In this document: positions 8,818-16,960 of the stretch, in pieces
How the letters are laid out: each line of letters starts with the position of its first letter
Numbering within the stretch: the first letter of the stretch is position 1
Assembly: GCA_964516925.1 (NCBI GenBank)
Contig: CAZEXL010000001.1
Coordinates: 1-64,000, forward strand
Source: CAG-552 sp964516925
Lineage (GTDB): Bacteria; Bacillota; Clostridia; Christensenellales; Pumilibacteraceae
Direction of reading: 5' to 3'
Length of the DNA: 64,000 nt
Notes under the pieces: generated by a model
Databases searched by the model: none
What the model saw: only the letters and a program-made list of their open reading frames with translations
Told to the model about the DNA's origin: nothing
Translations under genes and position numbers: made by a program

Positions 8818-9281
8818 TTTTCTTTAAGCATTTTTTGTTCAAATTCGTTTATAAATTGCATAAACGTAGACAAATCACGGAACTGTCGATATACCGATGC
8901 AAACCTTATGTAAGCAACATCGTCGAGTTCTTTTAACTTTGCCATAACCAGCTCACCGATTTTATATGAAGATATCTCCTGTTCCATCATATTCGTTATC
9001 TGTTTTTCAACAGAAGAAACGAGTGCTTCGATATCACTAGCAGACACCGGCCGTTTTTCACATGCTTTTATTACCCCGGCCTCGATTTTAGAACGATCAA
9101 AAGGCTGCCTTGTGCCGTCGTTTTTCACAACTAAAATGGGCATCATTTCGACAACTTCATATGTTGTAAAACGCCTACCACAACTAAGACACTCTCTGCG
9201 TCTACGAATTTTCGAAAAATCATCCGTTGCTCTACTATCTATAACCTTACTTTCGGTATGACCGCAAAAAATACACTTCAT
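8814..9281 (-). CDS. nrdR: Transcriptional repressor NrdR
   Basis: 155-residue regulator of ribonucleotide reductase genes. The N-terminal zinc ribbon (CIFCGHTESKVIDSR and CLSCGRRFTTYE) precedes an ATP-cone that senses ATP/dATP (KNDGTRQPFDRSKIEAGV). Length is the family norm. It is first in the operon with feoA and feoB, just behind a strong promoter; an AAGGAG site lies about 8 nt before the ATG. No ribonucleotide reductase gene is present here, so its targets are elsewhere. Confidence 0.97.
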   Translation of the reverse strand: MKCIFCGHTESKVIDSRATDDFSKIRRRRECLSCGRRFTTYEVVEMMPILVVKNDGTRQPFDRSKIEAGVIKACEKRPVSASDIEALVSSVEKQITNMMEQEISSYKIGELVMAKLKELDDVAYIRFASVYRQFRDLSTFMQFINEFEQKMLKEK

Positions 9282-9302
9282 AAAATCTCCTTGTTGTTTT
9301 AT

Positions 9303-9331
9303 ATTGTATCAAATTGCAGTTTAAATGTCAA
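9303..9331 (-). promoter_or_regulatory. Sigma-A promoter of nrdR-feoA-feoB-rluA
   Basis: Minus strand: -35 TTGACA (9326-9331), 17-bp spacer, -10 TACAAT (9303-9308), 22 nt before the nrdR ATG. No Fur-box-like inverted repeat is obvious around it. Confidence 0.8.
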
Positions 9332-9772
9332 TTATTTATATGGCGCATTATCAATATATACGTTCCCACGATTACGCCACCTGTTTTCACAATCGAATAA
9401 CATGCATTTATCGCATCTTCCGTCGCAATCGTTACGGACATCGTCTTTCTTATCGTCATTTATTTTACAATTACATCCACGGCGATCGTCTTTGCTTATC
9501 TGATATGATCTGCAATTATTTTGATTAAGCCCCACGTCAATATCGACCAAAATAATATCTTCTCCTATCGTTTTAATATTAATATACGGAATATAAACTT
9601 CTTGACTGCGAAAAAACAAAAATTTCCTTCCGTATGGCGCGACTATTCCCTTTACCTTGCCATCGGGAGAAAAAACTAAATCAATAATTTTGCCAAGCTT
9701 TCTACCGTCATTAATACTTACTATATCTTTTTGTCTTAAATCGCAAAATGAAAGCTCCCTTATTTCCGTCAT
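9332..9772 (-). CDS. YlmC/YmxH-family PRC-barrel sporulation protein with Cys-rich tail
   Basis: 146 residues. The first ~80 form the PRC-barrel found in the YlmC/YmxH family (ELSFCDLRQKDIVSINDGRK, GRKFLFFRSQEVYIPY). The rest is an unusual Cys-, Asp- and Lys-rich tail (CNCKINDDKKDD, CDGRCDKCMLFDC) that the basic family lacks and that could bind a metal. ylmC lies close to sigG in Bacillus, and here the gene is divergent from sigG. AGGGG lies upstream of the ATG. The family's biochemical role is not known. Confidence 0.85.
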   Translation of the reverse strand: MTEIRELSFCDLRQKDIVSINDGRKLGKIIDLVFSPDGKVKGIVAPYGRKFLFFRSQEVYIPYINIKTIGEDIILVDIDVGLNQNNCRSYQISKDDRRGCNCKINDDKKDDVRNDCDGRCDKCMLFDCENRWRNRGNVYIDNAPYK

Positions 9773-9892
9773 ATACTACCCCTTAGAAAAGCTTTATGTA
9801 TATATATGCGCAAATTCGACAATTCTTTCACAAAGCCCTTCAATTTTAGGATATTAATTTATTCATTAGCCAAAAATACAATCGGAGGTATT

Positions 9893-10669
9893 ATGAATAA
9901 CAGTAGAGTAAAAATCTGCGGAATAGACACTTCTACACTGCCAAAACTTGGTCACGCAGAAAGCATGGAACTATTAAAAAAAGCACAAAACGGCGACAAC
10001 ACCGCGCGAGAACAATTTATTAATGCAAATTTAAGGCTTGTACTAAGCATAGTTCAAAGATTTTCAAATAAAAAAGCAAACATCGATGATATATTTCAAG
10101 TCGGATGCATCGGCCTAATTAAAGCCACTGAAAACTTTAATACGGCTTACAATCTGAAATTTTCAACATATGCAGTTCCTATGATAATCGGCGAAATTAA
10201 ACGTTTTTTACGCGACAATTCTCATTTACGGATAAGCCGTTCCATAAGAGATACAGCTTATAAAGTTTTACAAGTTCGTCGCGAATTAGAAAATGCCGAC
10301 AACGCCGAAACGACAATCGAACAAATTGCAGCGGTTTTAGACATCCCCTGTCGAAGCGTCGTTTACGCTATGGACGCAATAAGCGATCCCGTTTCATTAT
10401 ACGATCCGATTTATCACGACGACGGCGAAACCGTTATGATTATGGATCAAATATCGGACGCTAAAAACATTGACGAAAATTGGTTAACATCCGTTTCAAT
10501 TCAAGAAGCAATCGGTCGCCTCAACGAAAAAGAAAGGCAAATTATTAATCTAAGATTTTTCGAAGGCAAAACCCAAATAGAAGTCTCAAAAGAAATCGGA
10601 ATTTCTCAAGCTCAAGTTAGTCGACTTGAAAAATCAGCATTAAGCTCTGTTAAAAAGAATATCGGTTAA
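9893..10669 (+). CDS. sigG: RNA polymerase sporulation sigma factor sigma-G
   Basis: 258-residue late forespore sigma factor. The N-terminus (VKICGIDTSTLPKL) is the sigma-G signature; regions 2 (FQVGCIGLIKATENF, STYAVPMIIGEIKRF), 3 and 4 (EIGISQAQVSRLEKSAL helix-turn-helix) follow in order. The ATG at 9893 has CGGAGGT 6 nt upstream, so the longer in-frame extension is not real. The gene is convergent with sigE (26 nt between stop codons). In Bacillus and most Clostridia it is co-directional and directly downstream of sigE, so its orientation here is unusual. No convincing sigma-F promoter could be fixed by eye. Confidence 0.96.
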   Translation: MNNSRVKICGIDTSTLPKLGHAESMELLKKAQNGDNTAREQFINANLRLVLSIVQRFSNKKANIDDIFQVGCIGLIKATENFNTAYNLKFSTYAVPMIIGEIKRFLRDNSHLRISRSIRDTAYKVLQVRRELENADNAETTIEQIAAVLDIPCRSVVYAMDAISDPVSLYDPIYHDDGETVMIMDQISDAKNIDENWLTSVSIQEAIGRLNEKERQIINLRFFEGKTQIEVSKEIGISQAQVSRLEKSALSSVKKNIG

Positions 10670-10695
10670 CTTCTTTTAAAAAAATCATACTGCTT

Positions 10696-11397
10696 TTAAA
10701 GTGCTTTTGCAATTTCTTTTTTAAGTCTGAAGATTATTTTTTTCTCTAGTCGCGATATGTACGATTGCGAAATCCCCAACATATCCGCTACTTCTTTTTG
10801 CGTTTTTTCCTCGCTTCCTAAAAGCCCAAACCTTAATTTCATTATAAGTTTTTCGCGCTTCGATAATTTACTTAAAGCTTCCCAAAGAAGCTGTTTTTCG
10901 ACACTATTTTCTATATCTTTGCTTACTATATCCGCATCGGTACCAAGTATGTCAGACATAAGCAGTTCGTTTCCATCCCAATCAACGTTAAGCGGCTCGT
11001 CTAATGAAATTTCGCTTTTAAGTTTAGATACGCGTCTTAAACACATCAGAATCTCATTTTCGATGCACCTTGATGCATAAGTAGCAAGCTTAATATTTTT
11101 GCCTGCGTCAAACGACCCTACCGCCTTAATTAGCCCAATAGTTCCTACCGATATCAAATCCTCTGTATCGACTCCGGTGTTTTCAAATTTGCGCGCTATA
11201 TACACGACAAGTCTTAAATTACGCTCTACAAGCTCTGATTTTGCGTCCATGTCACCCCTAACAAGCCTTTGCAAAGTTGCGCACTCTTCATCGGCAGTCA
11301 ACGGCATAGGTAGCGCATCGGAAGTAGTAATATAGTACAATAAATCTTCTCCGCGTATTCGACGCAGCAATTTTTTTAACTTCTCCAGTAATTTCAT
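10696..11397 (-). CDS. sigE: RNA polymerase sporulation sigma factor sigma-E
   Basis: 233-residue mother-cell sigma factor. It begins with an amphipathic pro-sequence (first ~25 residues, rich in Lys/Leu/Arg) that SpoIIGA must cleave. Region 2 (LISVGTIGLIKAVGSFD, ATYASRCIENEILM) and region 4 (DMLGISQSYISRLEKK) are complete. It begins 5 nt after spoIIGA with AAAAGGAG inside the spoIIGA 3' end, the standard spoIIG operon arrangement. Confidence 0.97.
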   Translation of the reverse strand: MKLLEKLKKLLRRIRGEDLLYYITTSDALPMPLTADEECATLQRLVRGDMDAKSELVERNLRLVVYIARKFENTGVDTEDLISVGTIGLIKAVGSFDAGKNIKLATYASRCIENEILMCLRRVSKLKSEISLDEPLNVDWDGNELLMSDILGTDADIVSKDIENSVEKQLLWEALSKLSKREKLIMKLRFGLLGSEEKTQKEVADMLGISQSYISRLEKKIIFRLKKEIAKAL

Positions 11398-11402
11398 AGT
11401 CT

Positions 11403-12206
11403 CTACTCCTTTTCAAGTATATTTAACGGCAATATAACTTTGTATTCGCCGTTTGTTTTGATATCGCTTATGCCAACTTGTACATCAATAAATATATGCT
11501 CGTCCTTTGACAAATATAATTCTGCTCGCGCGGGGAATAAAATTATTTTTCGTTCGCCGGCGGCTGTACGTATCGTCATCGATTCATGGCTTTTAAGTAC
11601 CTTAATAAATTCACCCTTAAGCCATTCTAAAGCTGTTATTGAATTCATAAATACGACTTTTTTATCTGCCTTTACTTCGTTGCCGGTATCTATTAACCCT
11701 TTCGTGCTAATAGAATTTCCGTTTGAAGTAAGTCGAATTTGATATATGTAATTTTGTTTTAACCTATGTAAATTTAAATTATAAAGCATTCTTCTAAAAG
11801 AAAAATATATTAAAAGCGGCGCAATAAAAAAGATACTTATAGGAACGTCACCGATCGGATAAATTAATGCGGATATTGCATCGCCGTAAAAAATATAACC
11901 TATAATAAACTGCATTCCGCCAACGACTGCCGTACAACTTAAAAAAGCTACGGAATGACGAAAATATTTTCCTTGCTTTATATATAGAATTAAGCACATA
12001 ACAAAAAATAAAGCCGCTTTAAATATTAACGTTATCCACCATTTTTTGATGAACGGATAAAAAACCGCGCATATCGTCCCTACTACAGACGCAATTACGC
12101 TACGAAAATAAATCGGCTTTTCACGTAAAACTTTAAAACTTAAAACACATATAAGATACGTAAAGAAAAAATTATCTAATATGACGTACTCTATGTAAAC
12201 GCTCAT
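11403..12206 (-). CDS. spoIIGA: Sporulation sigma-E processing peptidase SpoIIGA
   Basis: 267-residue membrane-embedded aspartic protease that removes the pro-sequence of sigma-E after a signal from the forespore. Five N-terminal membrane segments fill residues ~1-140. The catalytic LIDTGN motif lies near residue 167 in the cytoplasmic domain. The start aligns with known SpoIIGA N-termini. There is no Shine-Dalgarno before the ATG; instead a -10-like TATAGT lies only 6 nt upstream, suggesting a leaderless message. Confidence 0.93.
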   Translation of the reverse strand: MSVYIEYVILDNFFFTYLICVLSFKVLREKPIYFRSVIASVVGTICAVFYPFIKKWWITLIFKAALFFVMCLILYIKQGKYFRHSVAFLSCTAVVGGMQFIIGYIFYGDAISALIYPIGDVPISIFFIAPLLIYFSFRRMLYNLNLHRLKQNYIYQIRLTSNGNSISTKGLIDTGNEVKADKKVVFMNSITALEWLKGEFIKVLKSHESMTIRTAAGERKIILFPARAELYLSKDEHIFIDVQVGISDIKTNGEYKVILPLNILEKE

Positions 12207-12212
12207 AAGAGA

Positions 12213-12257
12213 ACTATAAAACTTTTCTTACAGCGAAAAAAACGATGTGCTGACGAA
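12213..12257 (-). promoter_or_regulatory. spoIIG promoter region with 0A-box-like site
   Basis: TATAGT (12213-12218, minus strand) lies 6 nt before the spoIIGA ATG. There is no good -35 at 17 bp. TGACGAA (12251-12257, plus strand) matches the Spo0A box TGNCGAA and would be centred about 47 bp before the predicted start point, a position suited to activation. This is a by-eye call; the Bacillus spoIIG promoter is Spo0A-activated. Confidence 0.45.
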
Positions 12258-12282
12258 AAAAAACTAAACATCACGATACGTA

Positions 12283-12310
12283 GATTTTTTATAGCACCAC
12301 TATAAAAATC
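12283..12310. promoter_or_regulatory. Palindrome between spoIIGA and the pilus operon
   Basis: Inverted repeat with arms GATTTTTTATAG and CTATAAAAATC around the loop CACCA. It sits 22 bp upstream of the pilus -35 box and between two divergent promoters, so it may be an operator. It is not at the end of any gene, which speaks against a terminator role. Confidence 0.4.
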
Positions 12311-12331
12311 ATTCAACTCTGGACAGTTTAC

Positions 12332-12360
12332 TTGATTTTAATTGTTCTCTATGCTATAAT
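12332..12360 (+). promoter_or_regulatory. Sigma-A promoter of the pilus operon
   Basis: -35 TTGATT (12332-12337), 17-bp spacer, -10 TATAAT (12355-12360). The first start codon is only 9 nt past the -10 box, so the message would have a leader of a few nucleotides at most. Confidence 0.75.
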
Positions 12361-12369
12361 AAATTTGTT

Positions 12370-12825
12370 ATGTTTACAAAAAAGAAAAATGGATTTACAG
12401 TTTTGGAGCTAACCATATCGATTGCGCTACTTTCCGTTATAGTGTTGCTTTGCGCAACTATAGTTTTAGCGTTAACAAACACACAACGTAGCGAAACGCT
12501 CAATTACACTCGTGAAAAAGAAATCGTCGGCCTTGAAGCCGCTTTAACGGAATGGCTTGCCACATACGACAATTCCGATTATGATATTACCGTTTTAAAC
12601 GATAAAATCGAAGCAACAAACGGAAAAGAAATAAAGTCCTTTTATATCAACGAAAATTCTATTCAAACAATTACAAACAATAAAATTACATTTCCTCAAA
12701 TTGAAACCGTTTCATTTACATTACCATGCGAAAATCTTTTAAAAATCGTGGTTGGTTTTGACGGTAGCGACTTTAAATTTGTAGTTTTGCAAACAATTCG
12801 AGCCGCTAACGTACAAAAAGGATAA
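12370..12825 (+). CDS. Type IV prepilin-like protein 1
   Basis: 151 residues. A short basic leader KKKNG is followed by the class III prepilin signal, G-FTVLELTISIALLSVIVLL, with Glu at mature position +5 and one hydrophobic helix at about 9-32; the rest is a small, Cys-poor globular domain. PilD would cut after Gly8 and methylate Phe. The gene has no Shine-Dalgarno and starts 9 nt behind a -10 box. First gene of a six-gene pilus operon. Whether it is the major or a minor pilin cannot be told. Confidence 0.85.
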   Translation: MFTKKKNGFTVLELTISIALLSVIVLLCATIVLALTNTQRSETLNYTREKEIVGLEAALTEWLATYDNSDYDITVLNDKIEATNGKEIKSFYINENSIQTITNNKITFPQIETVSFTLPCENLLKIVVGFDGSDFKFVVLQTIRAANVQKG

Positions 12826-12831
12826 ACCGAC

Positions 12832-13269
12832 ATGAAATCAAAAGGATTCACAATCGTTGAAACGATAGTTTCGATAATAATTCTCGGCATAATTGCTACT
12901 ACCGTCGCCACGCTTATTCTTTTAAGCAACTCTGCGTCAACAAAATCGCACAATAAAATTTTAGCAACAAACTTATGCAATAATTTCACAGAGATTTTCA
13001 GAACAATAAAAGACGTCGATTCATTGTCGGATTATAGTACCGAATTTAAAGATACGATGTTAACCGTTTTAGGATATTCTCTTACGGAAGAACTAAACGA
13101 AAAATTTACGTTGTTTCTAGACGACAAACTTTTACAATCAGACGCAACAAACAAAAAAATATTATGCACGTTCGTTTTTTCTAAAAGCAACGACTTAATT
13201 ACTTTATCTATTACCGTACGCTTTGATAACGACGAACAATACTTTGCAAATTGCTATGCGATTATTTAA
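12832..13269 (+). CDS. Type IV prepilin-like protein 2
   Basis: 145 residues with the prepilin signal MKSKG-FTIVETIVSIIILGIIATTV, Glu at +5, one N-terminal helix and a small soluble domain. An AAAAAGGA site precedes the ATG inside the end of the first pilin gene. It resembles ComGD/ComGF- or GspI-like minor pseudopilins in size, but the soluble part gives no clear family. Confidence 0.85.
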   Translation: MKSKGFTIVETIVSIIILGIIATTVATLILLSNSASTKSHNKILATNLCNNFTEIFRTIKDVDSLSDYSTEFKDTMLTVLGYSLTEELNEKFTLFLDDKLLQSDATNKKILCTFVFSKSNDLITLSITVRFDNDEQYFANCYAII

Positions 13270-13279
13270 AGGACACAAA

Positions 13280-13729
13280 ATGAGTAAAATCGGAAACAAA
13301 GGAGCGACTCTAGCGTACACATTGATTCTTTTCGTTCTCATCTTTGCTATATGCGCCTTAATCACAACTATCGTTCTCGCACAAAACACCTACTCCGACT
13401 CCTACGCAAAAACAAGCGAAATTTCGCGCGACGTTAATCAAATAGGCGATTTATTTTGCGACGTTTCGGGTGATTACTTTTTTGACGGCGTGTCAAATGC
13501 CCAAAACTCACCATTTGCGCTTGCCTTATTGCGTGCCGAAATAATAATTACTGAATACGACGATTATTGGACGGCATCTAAAAATTTAAATTCATATCAA
13601 CTAATATTTTCAACCAATGCATCAATACGCACGATGAATATTTTTAACGAAAACATACTCTATTTGTCAGTTTCCATCGACATCTCTAAAAACAAAATAC
13701 TAGCATTCAACAAAGGAACCAAATCTTGA
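13280..13729 (+). CDS. Prepilin-like membrane protein without Glu+5
   Basis: 149 residues from the ATG at 13280 (AAAGGA 6-11 nt upstream). The N-terminus MSKIGNKG-ATLAYTLILFVLIFAICAL has the basic leader, Gly and hydrophobic helix of a prepilin but lacks the aromatic +1 and the Glu at +5. From family knowledge, tip-type pseudopilins such as GspK or PilX/ComGG relatives can lack Glu+5, so a minor, possibly tip-located pilin is inferred. The stop codon overlaps the pilD start (TTGA). Confidence 0.7.
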   Translation: MSKIGNKGATLAYTLILFVLIFAICALITTIVLAQNTYSDSYAKTSEISRDVNQIGDLFCDVSGDYFFDGVSNAQNSPFALALLRAEIIITEYDDYWTASKNLNSYQLIFSTNASIRTMNIFNENILYLSVSIDISKNKILAFNKGTKS

Positions 13730-14520
13730 TTAGAATAATCTTAATTTTAATATTCGGACTAGTTTTCGGAAGCTTTTCTGCATTATTAATTTACAGACTT
13801 CCGTTAGACATGAGCATCTTGTCTCCTAGGTCACATTGCGAAAATTGCGGAAACCCTATTAAATGGTATGATAATATCCCTCTAGTTTCGTACTTGCTTT
13901 TAGGTGGAAAATGTCGCCATTGCAAAAACAAAATTTCTATTATTAACCCAGTTGTAGAAGCTTTAAATGCTTTGCTTTGGCTTTTGATATATTTTTTATT
14001 TGGTTTAAACGTGCACTCGATTATATTAATGATATGCGTGACGATATTAATTGCTATTGCTTTTATTGATGCAAAGCACCAAATTATACCGGATTCTTTA
14101 AACGCTGTTCTTTTCTGCATGGGCGTTGTCGCCGTTATTTACAGTGTGTTTAACCCTGAAATTCCCAATGTTTTAGAAAATTATTGCATTCTTTGGTGGG
14201 AACGCATTATAAGCGGAACGTGCGGAGGTTTAATTTTTTTAATGGTACGTCATATTTTCTCCGCCGTTTTAAAAAAAGAATCTCTAGGTCTTGGAGACGT
14301 AAAATTTATTTCCGTAATCGGTTTACTGTTCGGGTATAAAATATTAGCGCTCATAATATTCTTCTCGTCGATATACGCTTGTTTCTTTTTGCTGATAAAG
14401 TCTATTTGCGGCAAAAAAACCACCGAAGCTTTTGCTTTTGGCCCATATTTAGTTGCGGGGACAATTACGGCAGCCCTTTTCGGTAATTATTTAATAAGTC
14501 TTTACGTTAGCTTATTTTAG
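13726..14520 (+). CDS. pilD: Prepilin peptidase / N-methyltransferase
   Basis: 264-residue polytopic aspartic protease that removes prepilin leader peptides and methylates the new N-terminus. It shows the cytoplasmic tetracysteine loop (CENCGN near residue 38 and CRHCKN near residue 64), and the two catalytic Asp motifs FIDAKHQIIPD and LGLGDVKF. It starts with TTG, overlapping the upstream stop as TTGA, with AAAGGA 9 nt before. Its presence in the operon makes this pilus locus self-sufficient for processing, unlike Bacillus comG, where comC is unlinked. Confidence 0.94.
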   Translation: MIRIILILIFGLVFGSFSALLIYRLPLDMSILSPRSHCENCGNPIKWYDNIPLVSYLLLGGKCRHCKNKISIINPVVEALNALLWLLIYFLFGLNVHSIILMICVTILIAIAFIDAKHQIIPDSLNAVLFCMGVVAVIYSVFNPEIPNVLENYCILWWERIISGTCGGLIFLMVRHIFSAVLKKESLGLGDVKFISVIGLLFGYKILALIIFFSSIYACFFLLIKSICGKKTTEAFAFGPYLVAGTITAALFGNYLISLYVSLF

Positions 14521-14529
14521 GAAGTGTTT

Positions 14530-15744
14530 ATGACCAAAAATCTAAAAAAATTTAAATACGTCGCGCATACGCCCGAACATGATAAAAAAAGCGGAATTTT
14601 GCTTGCAGAAAATAAAAGTTCACTCGAAAAATTACTGAAAGAAAACGACTTGTCGCTAGAATCGTGCAAAGAAATTAAAGATACCGACGGCTTCTTCTCT
14701 TTCGGAAAAGTTCCGCTATCGGAACTAACGACATTTTGCCATGAATTTGCCATTCTTATAAACGCAGGTATTCCGATCGTAACCGCCTTGGAAACGCTCA
14801 AAAATCAATCTTATTCGAAGCAATTGAAAAATGCGCTTGATTGCATACACACGGACGTTTGCGCCGGCACTTTGCTTAGCGATGCATTTGCAAAACATAA
14901 CAAAATTTTTTCCGAAATGTTCGTTAGTATGTTATTCGTCGCCGAAACCGGCGGTTCGCTAGATAAGGCATTAAATGATCTTGCCGACTATCATGAGCGG
15001 ACATATAAGCTGCAACAAAAAGCTCGCAACTCGATGATATATCCGTATACTCTTCTCGCTCTTACCTTTATCGTTCTAATCATATTAGTCGTTGCCATCA
15101 TTCCGATCTTCGAAGCCACGTTCGAAAAACTCGACGTTTCTTTGCCGGATATTACAAAATCGATTATTTCGCTAAGCAACTTGATAAAAAACAATTACGT
15201 TTATATAATAGCATTTGTCATTGCTTTCATTATTATTGCACGTCTACTACGTAAAAACAAAAGGGTTGAATTTTTTTGTGATTATTTAAAAGCAAATTTT
15301 CCGATTATATGCAACGTCACTTCTTCTATCACGACGGCAACGTTTGCACGATGCTTGGGTGTTCTTGTCGCTAACGGCGTTGAAATAATTAAAGCTTTGG
15401 AAATAACCGAAAAAGCAATCAACAACAATTATTACAAAAGTAAATACAATGCGGCTTGCGACGATATTAAAAAGGGATTTTCTTTATCCGATGCATTTAC
15501 GCGGAATAAAGTTTTTCCAAAAACATTAACTCAAATGATATCTACGGGAGAAAAATCGGGTTCGTTAGATATGATTCTTTACAAAAGCGCGGATTTTTTT
15601 GACGAAAAAACTCTTTCCGCGCTCACAAAAATGACAACGTTAATAGAGCCGCTTATGATAATATTAATCGGCATCATAGTTGCAGTCATAATTTTTGCTG
15701 TTTTTGCTCCCTTATTAAGTTTAATGACAGCATTCGGAGGTTAA
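14530..15744 (+). CDS. pilC: Type IV pilus / type II secretion platform protein (PilC/GspF)
   Basis: 404-residue inner-membrane platform protein of the PilC/GspF/ComGB family. Two homologous GspF domains (TFCHEFAILINAGIPIVTAL near residue 70; ATFARCLGVLVANGVEIIKAL near 275) are separated and followed by membrane segments, three in all. The ATG at 14530 with AGGAAG 6 nt upstream is preferred over a GTG two codons earlier that would overlap the ribosome site. It couples the ATPase to pilin insertion. Confidence 0.93.
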   Translation: MTKNLKKFKYVAHTPEHDKKSGILLAENKSSLEKLLKENDLSLESCKEIKDTDGFFSFGKVPLSELTTFCHEFAILINAGIPIVTALETLKNQSYSKQLKNALDCIHTDVCAGTLLSDAFAKHNKIFSEMFVSMLFVAETGGSLDKALNDLADYHERTYKLQQKARNSMIYPYTLLALTFIVLIILVVAIIPIFEATFEKLDVSLPDITKSIISLSNLIKNNYVYIIAFVIAFIIIARLLRKNKRVEFFCDYLKANFPIICNVTSSITTATFARCLGVLVANGVEIIKALEITEKAINNNYYKSKYNAACDDIKKGFSLSDAFTRNKVFPKTLTQMISTGEKSGSLDMILYKSADFFDEKTLSALTKMTTLIEPLMIILIGIIVAVIIFAVFAPLLSLMTAFGG

Positions 15745-15746
15745 TT

Positions 15747-16955
15747 ATGTCCCGACAGAAAAACACGAAAGAAATTAATAACGACAAAACCGACAACGAA
15801 ATTCAAAACGCACCTGCCGTAAAACTCGTTGATTCTCTTATTAATAATGCAATATCATTGAAAGCAAGCGATATCCATATCGAACCATTTGAAAATTACG
15901 TGCGTGTAAGATATCGTATCGATGGTTCATTATATGAAAAAGAGCATTTCGACATTTCGCTTCATGCTGCCGTAAGCGCTAGGCTAAAAATATTAGCCGG
16001 CATAGATATTGCCGAACGTAGAAAACCGCAAGACGGAAGACTTAACGTTACGCTAAACAATGTCGATTATGATTTTCGTATATCTACTTTACCAACCTCA
16101 CACGGAGAAAAATTTGTAATTCGTATACTCGATAAGCACGCTTTTGCGTTTACTCGTAACGATCTTGGGTTTACAAACGAAGAAAACATTATAATTAATA
16201 AAATGCTAACCCGACCTTACGGAATCATCCTACTTACCGGTCCTACCGGTTGCGGAAAATCCACTACTTTATATTCTTTTTTAAAAGAATTAAATAAAGT
16301 TGACGTAAATATAGTAACGGTAGAAGATCCGATCGAATATACGCTTGACGGGATTAACCAAACACAAGTAAACCTTAAAGCAAACCTTACGTTTGCAAAT
16401 ATATTAAGAAGCATTCTAAGGCAAGATCCGAATATTATAATGATAGGAGAAATACGCGACGAAGAAACGGCTCAAATAGCAATACGAGCGGCTATTACCG
16501 GACACCTAGTGTTTTCTACTTTGCATACAAACGACGCTTCCGGATCCATAACACGCTTTATCGATATGGGGATCCCTTCTTACATAGTAGCAGACGCCGT
16601 CGTTGGCGTAATAGCACAGCGGTTGGTTAAAAAACTTTGCCCGATATGTAAAGCAAGCGCCTTGACTTCACCGGAAGAAACAAAAATTCTTAAACTAAAC
16701 GAACCGACTAAAATTTACCGTCCCGTAGGCTGCGAACATTGTAAAAACACAGGTTACATAGGCAGAACTGCAGTCCATGAAATCATGTTTACAAACGAAA
16801 AATTACGGCACGCAATAAACAATCACGCCGGCATGGACGAACTTAAATCTATAGCAAAAGAAACAGGTTCCGTTACCCTATGGGAGTCTTGTCGCAGGCT
16901 CGTGCTTAACGGAACTACGAGCATCTCCGAATTGTCGACTTTTCTGTGTGACTAA
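15747..16955 (+). CDS. pilB: Pilus assembly ATPase (PilB/GspE/ComGA type)
   Basis: 402-residue cytoplasmic hexameric ATPase that powers pilus polymerisation. It has the N2 domain (SDIHIEPFENYVRVRYRIDG), Walker A GPTGCGKST near residue 168, the Asp box (VEDPIEYTLDG), Walker B (IIMIGEIRDEE), the His box (TGHLVFSTLHTND) and the zinc tetracysteine (CPIC, CEHC). It lacks the N1 domain of full-length PilB/GspE (about 560 residues), as in ComGA. No retraction ATPase is present. Last gene of the operon. Confidence 0.94.
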   Translation: MSRQKNTKEINNDKTDNEIQNAPAVKLVDSLINNAISLKASDIHIEPFENYVRVRYRIDGSLYEKEHFDISLHAAVSARLKILAGIDIAERRKPQDGRLNVTLNNVDYDFRISTLPTSHGEKFVIRILDKHAFAFTRNDLGFTNEENIIINKMLTRPYGIILLTGPTGCGKSTTLYSFLKELNKVDVNIVTVEDPIEYTLDGINQTQVNLKANLTFANILRSILRQDPNIIMIGEIRDEETAQIAIRAAITGHLVFSTLHTNDASGSITRFIDMGIPSYIVADAVVGVIAQRLVKKLCPICKASALTSPEETKILKLNEPTKIYRPVGCEHCKNTGYIGRTAVHEIMFTNEKLRHAINNHAGMDELKSIAKETGSVTLWESCRRLVLNGTTSISELSTFLCD

Positions 16956-16960
16956 TCTTT

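Noticed and set aside
9773..9892. Sigma-F promoter before sigG
   Set aside because: GTATA at 9798 could be a -35, but no acceptable -10 lies at the required distance.
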